Below, in pieces: positions 50,131-59,475 of a stretch of DNA of 64,000 nt. Position numbers and translations under genes: made by a program. How positions within the stretch are numbered: the stretch's first letter is position 1; each line of letters begins with the position of its first letter. Origin of the DNA: Clostridium zeae (GTDB lineage: Bacteria; Bacillota; Clostridia; Clostridiales; Clostridiaceae); NCBI RefSeq assembly GCF_017312485.1, contig NZ_BMBA01000002.1, positions 368,287-432,286 of the forward strand. Direction: 5' to 3'. The notes under the pieces are model-generated. The model ran no database searches, was not told where the DNA came from, and saw only the letters and a list, made by a program, of their open reading frames with translations.

Positions 50131-51534
50131 CTATGCTTCTATTAAGAAAGCTTCATAACCTCTAACTGCTTCATATATATCAGCTTTAGATGCAACTTCC
50201 CATGGTGCATGCATATTTTGAAGTGCAATACCACAATCAATTACTTCCATGTTATACTCAGCAAGTATATAAGCAATGGTGCCACCGCCACCTTGGTCTA
50301 CCTTTCCTAATTCAGCAGTTTGCCAAGCAACATTATGCTTATCCATTATAGCTCTTATTTGCGCTATAAATTCTGGGTTTGCATCATTACAACCGCTCTT
50401 ACCTCTTGCGCCTGTGTACTTATTAAATACTATTCCCTTTCCAAAGAAAGCAGCATTTTTCTTTTCCATTACAGATGGATAGTTTGGGTCAAAAGCTGCA
50501 CTAACGTCAGAAGAAAGCATCTTTGAATTAGTTAAACATCTTCTAAGTTTAAGCTCACTATATTCTCCTGCTCTATCCATAACTTCAGCAACTATATTTT
50601 CAAAAAACTTCGAATGCATTCCAGTAGCACCTACACTACCTATTTCTTCTTTATCTACGAACAATGTAACACAAGTCTTCTCTGTTTCCTCTATCTTTGC
50701 TATAGCTTCAAAAGAAGTAAATGCACATATCCTATCATCATGCCCATATGCCATTACCATACTTCTATCAAGTCCATAGTCTCTTGCTTTACCTGCAGGT
50801 ACTATTTCTAACTCTGCCGAAACAAAATCTTCTTCTGTGATATCATACTTCTCGTTTAATATCACTAGAATATTTTCCTTTACTTTTTCTTTAACATCTT
50901 TATCTTTTACAGGTCTACTTCCAACTAAAAGATTTAAGTCTTCTCCTTCTACAACCTTGTCCCCCTTCTTACCTAACTGGTCAGCTGACAAGTGTATGAG
51001 TAAATCCGAAACTCCAACTACAGGATCATTATCATCTTCCCCTATTACTACATTTACAATAGTACCGTCTTTTTTTACAACTACACCATGTATAGCTAGT
51101 GGAATAGCAACCCACTGATATTTCTTTACTCCACCATAATAATGTGTTTCTAAAAGAGCTAACTCTGAGTCTTCATATAGAGGATTTTGTTTTATGTCAA
51201 GTCTAGGTGAATCTACATGAGCACCTAAAATCGTAAGCCCCTTATCAAATGATTGCTTTCCTATAACAAACATAGCTAGAGTTTTACCCATATTATTAGC
51301 ATAAACCTTATCTCCAGCTTTTAGAGTGTCTCCATTTTTTATGATTTCTTTTAGATCCTTATAGCCTTTTTCCTCAGCCATTTTTATAAATTCATCTACA
51401 CACTCTCTTTCAGTTTTGCAAGTAGACATAAATTGCTTATATCTTTCGCTTACTTCAAATACTTTTTTAACATCCTCATCAGAATATTTATCCCAAGCAT
51501 TAGGAATTTCTCTAGTCAATGTCTTCTTAGTCAT
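50131..51534 (-). CDS. M18 family aminopeptidase
   Basis: A 467-residue metallopeptidase with LTILGAHVDSPRLDIKQNP (zinc His), GVSDLLIHLSADQ, YGHDDRICAFTS, TLFVDKEEIGSVGATGM (catalytic Glu pair) and a C-terminal CGIALQNMHAPWEVASKADI. It is a cytosolic, probably dodecameric, M18 exopeptidase that removes N-terminal residues. AAGGAGGGC lies 4-8 bases before the ATG. Monocistronic with its own terminator. The sequence is complete; substrate preference (aspartyl or broad) cannot be read directly. Confidence 0.92.
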   Translation of the reverse strand: MTKKTLTREIPNAWDKYSDEDVKKVFEVSERYKQFMSTCKTERECVDEFIKMAEEKGYKDLKEIIKNGDTLKAGDKVYANNMGKTLAMFVIGKQSFDKGLTILGAHVDSPRLDIKQNPLYEDSELALLETHYYGGVKKYQWVAIPLAIHGVVVKKDGTIVNVVIGEDDNDPVVGVSDLLIHLSADQLGKKGDKVVEGEDLNLLVGSRPVKDKDVKEKVKENILVILNEKYDITEEDFVSAELEIVPAGKARDYGLDRSMVMAYGHDDRICAFTSFEAIAKIEETEKTCVTLFVDKEEIGSVGATGMHSKFFENIVAEVMDRAGEYSELKLRRCLTNSKMLSSDVSAAFDPNYPSVMEKKNAAFFGKGIVFNKYTGARGKSGCNDANPEFIAQIRAIMDKHNVAWQTAELGKVDQGGGGTIAYILAEYNMEVIDCGIALQNMHAPWEVASKADIYEAVRGYEAFLIEA

Positions 51535-51624
51535 ATTTGCCCTCCTTAATATACCTTTAAAAATTATATATTTAATCTTATTAAATAATCATATCTTAAA
51601 AAATTCAACTTAAATTTTAAAATA

Positions 51625-52554
51625 CTAAAGTATTTTTTTCCCTTTGAATATAGCCATTAAAATTACTACTAAAAATGCCATAGTTCCTATCAGTCCCTCA
51701 AAGGCAAACCTTTCATTTTTAAGCGGCATATGTTCAAAACTCATTCCAAATATTGCAGTTATAAGTTGTAAAGGGAGAAATACAGCAGTTATTATAGTAA
51801 AAGCCTTCATAAGTTCATTTGTTCTGATGCTTATTTCAGCTTCATATGCTTCTCTTACCATAGCGAGATCCTGAGCCAAACTCTCCATGGAAGCTAATAA
51901 CTTTCCTATTTTATCGTTTAAATTCTCAAATAGATACATCTGATTATGCTCAATTACGTTATTCTCATTGAGTAACAAAGCATCCCCTATATATCTAAGA
52001 GGATTAAGAAGCTTTCTTAATTTATAACTTTCTCTTCTAAGCGATACAAGTTTATTTATATGCTTTGATTTAGGAGATTTTAATATATCCAGTTCTATTC
52101 TATCAGCTTCTGTCTCTAAATCTGCAATAATATTATAATTATTAATTATAAGTCTATCTAGAATATAATATAAGATTATGTAAGGTTTACAATTTTCTTT
52201 TAATATAAAACAATTTTTATCCTTCTCAATATCTTCCATTAGATTAGATATAAGCTTCACTTTATTTTTATAAACAGTAATAATAAAACTTCTACCTAGG
52301 TATATATCAATCTCTCTAGGAATTATCTCTAAATTCTCATTGTCAAGTGCATTAAACACCATAAAAGAATAGTTTTTATAATAATCTATTCTAGGGTATT
52401 GTCTAAAATTTTGGCACTCTTCAATAGTTTCAGCAGAGAATATAATTTCAAGATTACGAATTTCATTTTGATCACAACAGATCCAATAATAAGATCTTTC
52501 TAGTTCCCATTGTTCTACTACTGCTAAATTATCACAAATATCATATACAATCAT
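51625..52554 (-). CDS. CorA-like divalent metal transporter with variant GMN motif
   Basis: A 309-residue protein: a cytoplasmic N-terminal funnel domain (residues 1-245), long helices with IELDILKSPKSKHINKLVSL, and two C-terminal membrane helices. At the end of the first helix the hallmark GMN reads GMS (ITAIFGMSFEHMP), while the following F-E-x-M-P is intact. It is probably a CorA-family metal channel of altered selectivity or function. The ATG at 52554 follows AAAGGTGAT; a GTG at 52563 overlaps this. Monocistronic. Confidence 0.85.
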   Translation of the reverse strand: MIVYDICDNLAVVEQWELERSYYWICCDQNEIRNLEIIFSAETIEECQNFRQYPRIDYYKNYSFMVFNALDNENLEIIPREIDIYLGRSFIITVYKNKVKLISNLMEDIEKDKNCFILKENCKPYIILYYILDRLIINNYNIIADLETEADRIELDILKSPKSKHINKLVSLRRESYKLRKLLNPLRYIGDALLLNENNVIEHNQMYLFENLNDKIGKLLASMESLAQDLAMVREAYEAEISIRTNELMKAFTIITAVFLPLQLITAIFGMSFEHMPLKNERFAFEGLIGTMAFLVVILMAIFKGKKIL

Positions 52555-52615
52555 AAATATCACCTTTTTTAAATGCTCTATCTATTATGCACATGAAATA
52601 AAAAACTTATGTGAA

Positions 52616-53527
52616 TTACTCTTCTGTTTTATTCATTCTGTTTTCAATTATATCAACTGGAGTTGTATCAGACATAAGATTGTATCTATAATTAGCTGCT
52701 GCTGCCTCAATTATTACAGCAATATTTCTACCTGGTCTTATAGGTACTCTCATTCTTCGTATGTTAACTCCTAAGATATCAACAAATTCAGCATTAATTC
52801 CTAGTCTGTCATAATCTCCGTCATCTCTCCAATGCTCTAAATGGATAGCAAGCTTTATCTCCTTTGATGCTAGTACAGAACTTAATCCATACAGTGCAGA
52901 TACATCGATTATCCCCATACCTCTAACCTCTAACATTCCAAAAGTAATATGAGGTGATGTCCCTATTAAGTCTTCATCTATTTCCTTGATATCAACCGCA
53001 TCATCAGTGACAAGTCTATGTCCCCTTTTTATAAGTTCAAGAGCAGTTTCGCTCTTTCCAATTCCACTTTCACCAGTAATCAAAATTCCTATACCATACA
53101 CATCAACTAACACTCCATGAAGTCTAGTTTCAGGAGCCATTTTATCTGCCAGATATATAGTAGTTTTACTCATAAACTTTGTTGTCATCATTTCAGTTCT
53201 CAAAACCCATGTTTTGTTCTTTTGAGCAGCCTTTATAAGCTCTTCATGAGGATCTAAACTTCTTGTTATTACAAGACAACTTACATTAAAACTAAAAAAC
53301 TTATTAACTCTTTTTTTTCTAAGGTCAACTCCCATATCATCCAAAAAGCTCCATTCAGCTTTTCCAATAACTTGTATTCTTTCTGGAGCGAAATAATTAT
53401 AAAATCCTGCAAGTTGTAAACCAGGTCTATTTATATCGCTTACTGTTATAGGAATATTCTTTTCACCTTCTACTAGTACTTCAAAATCAAAATCTTTAAC
53501 TAATTTTTCAACGGTTACAATACCCAT
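52616..53527 (-). CDS. hprK: HPr kinase/phosphorylase
   Basis: A 303-residue enzyme with the N-terminal domain (VEKLVKDFDFEVLVEGEKNI) and the C-terminal kinase part: Walker A GILITGESGIGKSETALEL, VTDDAVDIKE, the HprK signature LEVRGMGIIDVSALYG and MRVPIRPGRNIAVIIEAAA. It phosphorylates HPr on serine and reverses this, which controls carbon catabolite regulation. AAGGATGAT precedes the ATG. It follows the DUF896 gene by 16 bp, so both may be co-transcribed. It relates functionally to the PTS IIA gene at 18.5 kb. Confidence 0.95.
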   Translation of the reverse strand: MGIVTVEKLVKDFDFEVLVEGEKNIPITVSDINRPGLQLAGFYNYFAPERIQVIGKAEWSFLDDMGVDLRKKRVNKFFSFNVSCLVITRSLDPHEELIKAAQKNKTWVLRTEMMTTKFMSKTTIYLADKMAPETRLHGVLVDVYGIGILITGESGIGKSETALELIKRGHRLVTDDAVDIKEIDEDLIGTSPHITFGMLEVRGMGIIDVSALYGLSSVLASKEIKLAIHLEHWRDDGDYDRLGINAEFVDILGVNIRRMRVPIRPGRNIAVIIEAAAANYRYNLMSDTTPVDIIENRMNKTEE

Positions 53528-53543
53528 AAAATATCATCCTTCA

Positions 53544-53723
53544 TTATTTCTTTAAATTTTTAGGTTCAATTGTATTTAATTGCGCTCTAAAATTACCTTT
53601 TACTCTTTCTATATAATCTTTTCTTAATTCTTGTTGCTCTTCTTTTTCTTGTTCATTTAACCCCTCTTCTTTACTCTTCTTATATAAAAAATTAATTCTT
53701 TCAATTAGTTCTTCAATGTTCAT
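53544..53723 (-). CDS. DUF896 (UPF0291, YnzC-like) small protein
   Basis: A 59-residue protein with the DUF896 pattern: MNIEELIERINFLYKKSKEE, GLNEQEKEEQQELRKDYIER and VKGNFRAQLNTIEPKN. It is a small helical-hairpin protein of unknown role; related YnzC is linked to the SOS region in Bacillus. AAGGAGAATTTCA precedes the ATG at 53723; an upstream ATG at 53747 would include the ribosome site. It lies directly before hprK. Confidence 0.9.
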   Translation of the reverse strand: MNIEELIERINFLYKKSKEEGLNEQEKEEQQELRKDYIERVKGNFRAQLNTIEPKNLKK

Positions 53724-54109
53724 TGAAATTCTCCTTCTTAAGTACAATATTTCATAATCAAAAAATTTAACTGGTATTTTATATGATAAGGCTTCGATTA
53801 ACCATGATAAAAAATTAATTATGTGTCTAGTTTTTATTTTACCTTTCTATAAAACATTTATCAACAACAAATCTTTAGACGAAATTCTACAATCTCATTT
53901 TATTACATTTATGTAAAATTCTACATTTGCAGACTTTTACATAAATTTCCACTTGTTGCTTTATGCGTTTTGCGGTATTTTGTTAAGATTTTATAGCGTT
54001 AATTGTAACAATTTGACTTATGAATCTTTTTTACAAAAATACAAAATTTGTTATAATAATATTACGCTACTAATAAGTTAATAATTTAATTAGATTGGAG
54101 GAGAAACTT
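53724..54109. other. Divergent regulatory region
   Basis: About 386 bp. It holds a perfect 11-bp inverted repeat, TTTATGTAAAA (53908-53918) and TTTTACATAAA (53935-53945), and the promoter at 54030-54057. The rest is AT-rich. Confidence 0.5.
54030..54057 (+). promoter_or_regulatory. Candidate sigma-A promoter of the small basic protein gene
   Basis: TTTACA (54030-54035), a 16-bp spacer and perfect TATAAT (54052-54057), about 50 bp before the start codon. Confidence 0.55.
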
Positions 54110-54328
54110 ATGTACTCTTACAGATTGGAAAAGAAAATTATCAGGAGAAAATTCTTACTAAACTTTGTTCTTAATTTTTTATCACCCACTAATATCTTGG
54201 TAATAAAACTAAGTGAAAATTTGGACAAGCTCATAGTTAAGCAACAAAAATATCTGCTAAAAAAGTATCTAGGGAAAAGCAGCTTAGGAAAGAAGAGACT
54301 GAGAGGACTTTATAAAAATATAGCTTAA
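54110..54328 (+). CDS. Small basic protein, possible Spo0E-like
   Basis: A 72-residue basic protein. The region ILVIKLSENLDKLIVKQQKY resembles the Spo0E-family core (S-x-x-L-D-x-L-I-x-x-Y), the small phosphatases acting on Spo0A~P, but Tyr is replaced by Gln-Gln-Lys-Tyr spacing and the arrangement is loose. The N-terminal YRLEKKIIRRKFLLNFVLNF is a basic amphipathic stretch. GGAGGAG precedes the ATG at 54110; a frame from 54095 would include it. It has its own promoter and terminator. Function tentative. Confidence 0.6.
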   Translation: MYSYRLEKKIIRRKFLLNFVLNFLSPTNILVIKLSENLDKLIVKQQKYLLKKYLGKSSLGKKRLRGLYKNIA

Positions 54329-54374
54329 TATTGTCGGGGTTTAAAATATGTACTATAAATTTTTAGCACACTAA

Positions 54375-54407
54375 AAAGCCTCTTTAGAAATTAACTAAAG
54401 AGGCTTT
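54375..54407. terminator. Bidirectional terminator
   Basis: A perfect 13-bp stem AAAGCCTCTTTAG / CTAAAGAGGCTTT. The minus strand has a T-run, and it separates two convergent genes. Confidence 0.85.
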
Positions 54408-54457
54408 ATAGGGTATGAACTTTATTTCTTACATATATAAACTTTAAAACTGAATTT

Positions 54458-54853
54458 CTATAGACCTAATTCATCCATAACATCATCGATATCCAAATCT
54501 TTATCTTCTTCGAAGAATACAGCTATAAATTCATTGTAATTATAATTTGAAGGATCAATATCATAAGAAACAAACTGAGCTTGAATCTCAAATTCTTCAT
54601 TAGCTTCATCAATTACATCACTTACGTTATCTAAAGCTATTTCGCTTAAATAAGGTAAAAAGAATTCAGAATACCATTCCTCACTTTCTTCCTCATGATC
54701 GCTTTCTTCATTAGAATACGCCTTAGCTGCACTCAATTCATCACTATCGAAATCATAGAAGAACCTTAATACAAAGCCTTCTTTATACTCTATTTCTTGA
54801 ATATCTACTAATTCATTTTCACTTAAGAATTTAATAATTTCTGATTTTTTCAT
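54458..54853 (-). CDS. Acidic hypothetical protein
   Basis: A 131-residue protein, strongly acidic (SNEESDHEEESEEWYSEFFL and FFEEDKDLDIDDVMDELGL). No signal peptide. It begins with a short helix (KKSEIIKFLSENELVDIQ) and beta strands (EGFVLRFFYDFDSDEL). TTTTCCTCC reads as GGAGGAAAA before the ATG. It follows the DUF1292 gene by 17 bp and is probably co-transcribed. No family function recognised, though the pair appears complete. Confidence 0.75.
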   Translation of the reverse strand: MKKSEIIKFLSENELVDIQEIEYKEGFVLRFFYDFDSDELSAAKAYSNEESDHEEESEEWYSEFFLPYLSEIALDNVSDVIDEANEEFEIQAQFVSYDIDPSNYNYNEFIAVFFEEDKDLDIDDVMDELGL

Positions 54854-54870
54854 TACTTTTCCTCCATTAA

Positions 54871-55128
54871 TTAATACAATAATTTCTTATATTCTTTTTT
54901 TACAGCTTCAAATTCTTTATCGTCTTCCACAAGGTTATATTCTTCTTTACCTTCTACTTCATCTACTCTAAATATAAATGCGTCTTCTTCATCAGCACCC
55001 TCTTCAAGCGGAGATAGTATCAAGTACTCTTGTTCCTCTAAATATATTCTCGCAACAGCTTCAAAATCTACCTTATTTCCATTCTCATCTCTAAAAGACA
55101 TTATTTCCTTATCTTCTAAATTGCTCAT
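54871..55128 (-). CDS. DUF1292 family protein
   Basis: An 85-residue acidic protein following the DUF1292 pattern: [60 protein letters not shown] and [12 protein letters not shown]. Related proteins in Firmicutes are often next to the yrrK/yrzL/yrzB genes, but those are not in this stretch. GGAGGAGATTTTTT precedes the ATG. First gene of a two-gene unit with the acidic protein. Function unknown. Confidence 0.88.
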   Translation of the reverse strand: MSNLEDKEIMSFRDENGNKVDFEAVARIYLEEQEYLILSPLEEGADEEDAFIFRVDEVEGKEEYNLVEDDKEFEAVKKEYKKLLY

Positions 55129-55248
55129 AAAAAATCTCCTCCTAATATTATAAATTTAAAATAAAATTTTCATCTAAGTTCTTATATGTATTATAATTCC
55201 ATTAATTACAACATCTATTCTAAAAATAGGCTGCTTTTTAAGACAGCA

Positions 55249-55280
55249 AAAGAACACTATAGATTTGATAGTGTTCTTTC
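55249..55280. terminator. Hairpin next to the DUF1292 unit
   Basis: A perfect 12-bp stem AAAGAACACTAT / ATAGTGTTCTTT around a 7-base loop. The T-run is short. It lies between the DUF1292 promoter region and the 98-bp palindrome. Confidence 0.5.
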
Positions 55281-55283
55281 TAA

Positions 55284-55381
55284 AGATGTACCACTTCGAA
55301 CCGAAATCTATTTTTAAAACTCTCACGGCTTCTGGTGAGAGAATTTAAAAATAATAAGTTTTATTACAAAGTGGTACATCT
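55284..55381. repeat. 98-bp palindromic element with 13-bp terminal inverted repeats
   Basis: AGATGTACCACTT (55284-55296) and AAGTGGTACATCT (55369-55381) are perfect inverses. Inside, ATTTTTAAA / TTTAAAAAT and CTCTCAC / GTGAGAG add nested stems. It lies 10 bp beyond the 3' end of the flavodiiron gene. Confidence 0.65.
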
Positions 55382-55391
55382 ATGATTTTTT

Positions 55392-56558
55392 CTAAACTAA
55401 GCTCATGAAGTTTTCAACGAACTCATCTACATTCTTAAAGTCTGCTTCGGATGGTACAAAATTCACCTTAAGTCCATCTATAGTCTTTAATTTTAAGCTC
55501 TTAAGTCTTTCAGTCAGCATTGGCACACCTTCTCCACTCCATCCAAAGGAACCAAAAGCCGCAGCTGGTTTTGATCTGTTTATTATAGGGTTCACCAATG
55601 ACAACAAATCCCATGATGGCTTAACAGCATCTTGGTTTATCGTAGGAGATCCTATCAGAAAAGCAGAACTATTATCTATTAATTCAGCAGCTTTTTCTAT
55701 AGGCATTGAAGTTATTTCATGAACCTCAACCTTTATTCCTTTTTCACCTATCTTTTCTGTAACGTATTTAGCTATTGCTTCTGTGTTTCCATAGGCCGAT
55801 ATGTAAAACACTTGAATATTTTTTTCAACAACCTCTACTGTAGCCCATTTATCGTAAAGATCCAAATATTTCTTTGCATCAGCCACATGTAATGGTCCAT
55901 GGCTAGGTGCAATTATCTCTATGTTAAGCCCATCTATTTTTGTTAGTGCTTGTTTTACGAATTTTTTAAATGGTCCCATTATTACTTCAAAATAGTATTT
56001 CATTTCTTCAAAGTAATCATCTGAAAAACTATCAGTTAATGCTCCTTCAGGGCAATAATGGCATCCAGTGAAATCACAAGTGAATAAAAGAGCTTTATCT
56101 TCTACATATGTAAATATTGTATCTGGCCAGTGAAGATTAGGAGCTGATATAAACTTTAAAGTAGTGCTGCCTAAATTTAAGTCTTCTTTGGCTTCAATAG
56201 CTTCAAAAGGCTTATTAACAATATTTTTAAGATAATTTATTGCAGCTCTTGAACCAACTATCTTAGCATTTGGATAATCTTCCATAAGTCTAATAATTGA
56301 TCCGCTATGATCTAATTCTGTATGCTGAACTATTATGTAATCTACAGCTTTTTCACCTATTATATGAGTTATATTCTCTTTAAATTCATCATAAAATCCG
56401 TTCTTAACACTATCAACTACAGCTATCTTATCATCATTTATAAGATATGAGTTATAGGTTGTACCTTTTTTGGTTTCCATTATAATATCGAATACTCTTA
56501 ATGCGGCATCCTTAACACCAATCCAATATATATTATCTCTAATCTTTTCTACGCTCAT
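55392..56558 (-). CDS. fprA: FprA-family A-type flavoprotein (flavodiiron O2/NO reductase)
   Basis: A 388-residue flavodiiron protein. The metallo-beta-lactamase-like domain (about 1-240) has the diiron ligands HTELDHSGS, then [11 protein letters not shown] and SHGPLH. The flavodoxin domain (about 250-388) has [35 protein letters not shown] and [11 protein letters not shown]. It reduces O2 or NO using electrons from rubredoxin or NADH-linked partners, and protects anaerobes. ATGGAGGTAG precedes the ATG at 56558. The gene is flanked by two palindromic elements. Complete. Confidence 0.93.
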   Translation of the reverse strand: MSVEKIRDNIYWIGVKDAALRVFDIIMETKKGTTYNSYLINDDKIAVVDSVKNGFYDEFKENITHIIGEKAVDYIIVQHTELDHSGSIIRLMEDYPNAKIVGSRAAINYLKNIVNKPFEAIEAKEDLNLGSTTLKFISAPNLHWPDTIFTYVEDKALLFTCDFTGCHYCPEGALTDSFSDDYFEEMKYYFEVIMGPFKKFVKQALTKIDGLNIEIIAPSHGPLHVADAKKYLDLYDKWATVEVVEKNIQVFYISAYGNTEAIAKYVTEKIGEKGIKVEVHEITSMPIEKAAELIDNSSAFLIGSPTINQDAVKPSWDLLSLVNPIINRSKPAAAFGSFGWSGEGVPMLTERLKSLKLKTIDGLKVNFVPSEADFKNVDEFVENFMSLV

Positions 56559-56896
56559 TGTACTACCTCCATACCTGTAATAAAATAAAAACCACATAAA
56601 TTGTACCATAGAAGCTTGTATTTTACAATCTTATCCACACTTATCCAAATGATATACAGCTATATTTCTGTTATTAAAAACTCGTATCACATTACCACAC
56701 CTAGTTCTTTACTTTGTAATTACACTATTAAAACTCCCCTATTAAAGATGTATCAATTCCAAAACATTTTAATACGAATTGGACATATACAACCTAGGGG
56801 AGTTTTGAAAAACATTTAATCTATTAAAGCTTATTATAAATCTTCATTTACAGTCGCTTTTCTTTTTCAATATACTAAAACAAAAATATATTAATC
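56559..56896. other. Upstream region of fprA with a long hairpin
   Basis: About 338 bp. At 56730-56806, AAAACTCCCCTA pairs perfectly with TAGGGGAGTTTT around a 53-base interior that contains a second imperfect stem (GATGTATCAATTC with GAATTGGACAT). It may terminate the helicase gene. No gene is seen. Confidence 0.5.
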
Positions 56897-59191
56897 CTAA
56901 CGAAGCAGGTTACTAATATTACCATTATAAAAAACATACTGATAGTGAAGTGCTCTTGTGAGAACAACATATAGCAACTTTTTATCAAGCTCGTTATCTC
57001 TATATATTTGATCATTACAATTAAACACTATCGAACAGTCAAATTCCAGTCCTTTAGTTAAATAGGATGGTATTATTATTTTATCTAATTTTATATTTTT
57101 ATCTGCTTCTTTTATGAGCGTCCAATCATAAATAGAGTTTTTCTTCATTATATCTCGTATTTTTTTGCACTCATCAAAGGTTCTCCCTATTATAGCCACG
57201 CTGTTCTTTCCGCTATTTATAACTTTATTTACAATTTCATCTGTGTCTTTTGCAAAATCATTATTATTTTCATATTGTATAATTTCAGGTTTTTCTCCAT
57301 GTCTTAGCACAGGTGTTGCAGGCCTCAGATTATTTTTTTGTTTCTTTAACACCTGATTTGCAAATTCTATTATTTCTATGGTTGATCTATAGCTCTGAGT
57401 TAAAGGTATGTAGGTGCATTCACCTCTAAATACATCATCGATAAGCTTCTCCCACTGTTCAATTCCTTTATAATAATATATCCCCTGTCCTAAGTCCCCT
57501 ACTATTGTCATAGAGTTTCCTAATGCTAACATAGATGCTACACACATCTGCAATGGTGAATAATCTTGAGCTTCATCTATAACTATATGTTTATATTTTT
57601 TGTCGTCAGGGACACCTTCCACCATAAGCTTTAAGTATAACAACGGAGCAATATCATCACTATCAAGTACGCCTTGTTCATCATCATTTTCTAATATTTC
57701 AACTATATAGTTCCAAAGTTTTTTAGGTATGACTCCATCTGTTAATTCATCAAATAGTTCTTCTTCTTTAAATAACCTGTTGTATAAGTTCTTAGTATTA
57801 ATACCTTTCCAGTTATCAAAATAAGCATCAAACTCACTCTTACCTTCGGTTCTTATCTTATTTTTAAAGGAATCTCTTTCATCATATATCTCTATTAGCT
57901 TTTGACGTCTCTCTTGGCAATCATCCATTTGTTTTTTTATTCTTGAAATTTGGTATTCATACTGAAAGTCTATTTTTTCAATAACCTTCATTAGTTTTTC
58001 ATTCAACTTTAAAGAAAAATATCTCTTTATCTCATCTTTTCTTTTGTTAATCGGCATATGTTTCATATCCTGTACATATAGCCTTTTTATCTCTGTTTTT
58101 TCAAAGATTGTAAAACCTTGAATCGTTATATTTTCCATGTTGGAAGACTCTCTTTCTAATATAAGAAGAAATCTATCCATAATAGACTTAAATACCATCG
58201 AGCCCTTTATTTTACTAGAATTAGTTATATATTTAACCTCTTCAGAATCTTCATTCTCCAAAACATTTTGGAGTTTTTTATCTTTTGAATACAACTTTCC
58301 TTTTAATTTTAAGTAATCCATAGCAAATTCTTCAAAAGTCTTTTGTTTTACTTCTCCAACTCCTAAAGTTGGCAAAACTTCAGATATATAATCCAAAAAG
58401 AGCTTATTTGGAGCTATTACTAAAATATCCTGACCATCTAATTTTTCCTTATACCTGTAAAGTAAATAAGCAAGTCTGTGGAGCGCCACAGTAGTCTTAC
58501 CTGATCCTGCTGATCCTTGCACTATTATTGGTGCATTCTTTTCAGCTCTTATAATTTCATTTTGTTCTTTTTGTATCGTTGCCACTACTTCTTTTAGCTT
58601 TCGTCCAGTACTTTGCTCTAGATTTATTTTTAAGAATTCATCAATTAATGCATTTTCACCGCTATCATCTATTGCATTTTTCAATATAATTTCATTGATT
58701 CCCTCATCAAAGATATCTTTTATATCGCCTTGATCAAAAAGAAATTTTCGTTTTAATGAAAGTTGTCCTTGAACAACTCCAATAGGTGCTCTATAATATG
58801 CGTCGCCTTGTGTTCCACTATAATATAAATCTGCTATAGGCGCTCTCCAATCAATGACCAATTCTTCTCCCTTAGTCATATCTCCTAGCCCAAATTTCCC
58901 TATATAAAAAACTTCTTCCTTCTTTCTATATTCTCTAAAATCGATTCTAGCAAAGTATGGCTGTTCAATAGATTCTCTATATCTTTCAAGATTCTTGTGA
59001 ACTATATTATATATTTTTTCTTCAGTCTCAAGCTCTTCGTTATACTTTCCTTTGGATGCTTTTTTTAGTTTCCCTATTTTATCTAGAAGTTTTTGTTCTT
59101 CATTCCCTTGCGTATAAGCAGCATCTTCAAGCCACAGCTTAGTCTCTCTTAAATGTTCCTTTTCATAACCTAATTGTTCTTCTTTCATCAT
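56897..59191 (-). CDS. helD: HelD-family UvrD/Rep-like helicase
   Basis: A 764-residue SF1 helicase of the HelD type. An N-terminal coiled arm (about 1-90, GYEKEHLRETKLWLEDA, KLKKASKGKYNEELETEEKI) is followed by the HelD-specific FREYRKKEEVFYIGKFGLGD and VIDWRAPIADLYYSGTQGD, Walker A IIVQGSAGSGKTTVALHR, motif II VIDEAQDYSPLQ, TQSYRSTIEII, TKGLEFDCSIV and VLTRALHYQ. HelD recycles stalled RNA polymerase by removing it from DNA. The ATG at 59191 follows GGCGGTGGG; the 59224 start has no site. Size is normal for the family. Confidence 0.92.
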   Translation of the reverse strand: MMKEEQLGYEKEHLRETKLWLEDAAYTQGNEEQKLLDKIGKLKKASKGKYNEELETEEKIYNIVHKNLERYRESIEQPYFARIDFREYRKKEEVFYIGKFGLGDMTKGEELVIDWRAPIADLYYSGTQGDAYYRAPIGVVQGQLSLKRKFLFDQGDIKDIFDEGINEIILKNAIDDSGENALIDEFLKINLEQSTGRKLKEVVATIQKEQNEIIRAEKNAPIIVQGSAGSGKTTVALHRLAYLLYRYKEKLDGQDILVIAPNKLFLDYISEVLPTLGVGEVKQKTFEEFAMDYLKLKGKLYSKDKKLQNVLENEDSEEVKYITNSSKIKGSMVFKSIMDRFLLILERESSNMENITIQGFTIFEKTEIKRLYVQDMKHMPINKRKDEIKRYFSLKLNEKLMKVIEKIDFQYEYQISRIKKQMDDCQERRQKLIEIYDERDSFKNKIRTEGKSEFDAYFDNWKGINTKNLYNRLFKEEELFDELTDGVIPKKLWNYIVEILENDDEQGVLDSDDIAPLLYLKLMVEGVPDDKKYKHIVIDEAQDYSPLQMCVASMLALGNSMTIVGDLGQGIYYYKGIEQWEKLIDDVFRGECTYIPLTQSYRSTIEIIEFANQVLKKQKNNLRPATPVLRHGEKPEIIQYENNNDFAKDTDEIVNKVINSGKNSVAIIGRTFDECKKIRDIMKKNSIYDWTLIKEADKNIKLDKIIIPSYLTKGLEFDCSIVFNCNDQIYRDNELDKKLLYVVLTRALHYQYVFYNGNISNLLR

Positions 59192-59475
59192 AATCCCACC
59201 GCCTTTGGTATACATAAACAGCAACTATAATTTTACCAGTAAATAGTATTAAATCAATATGTTTAACCTTTTTTAAAGGTTTCTATATCTTTAAATAAAA
59301 ATTATATTAATTTTATACAATTGTTGTCAATAAACTTATATGATATTTCATATAATTTAATATAAATTTATATTTTGTACAAGTATGATTTAAGTAATTA
59401 ACATATATTTAATTATCCTACAAAGTAAATATATTTACTATTACAATAATTAAACTAATGTAATGAGGTGAGTTT

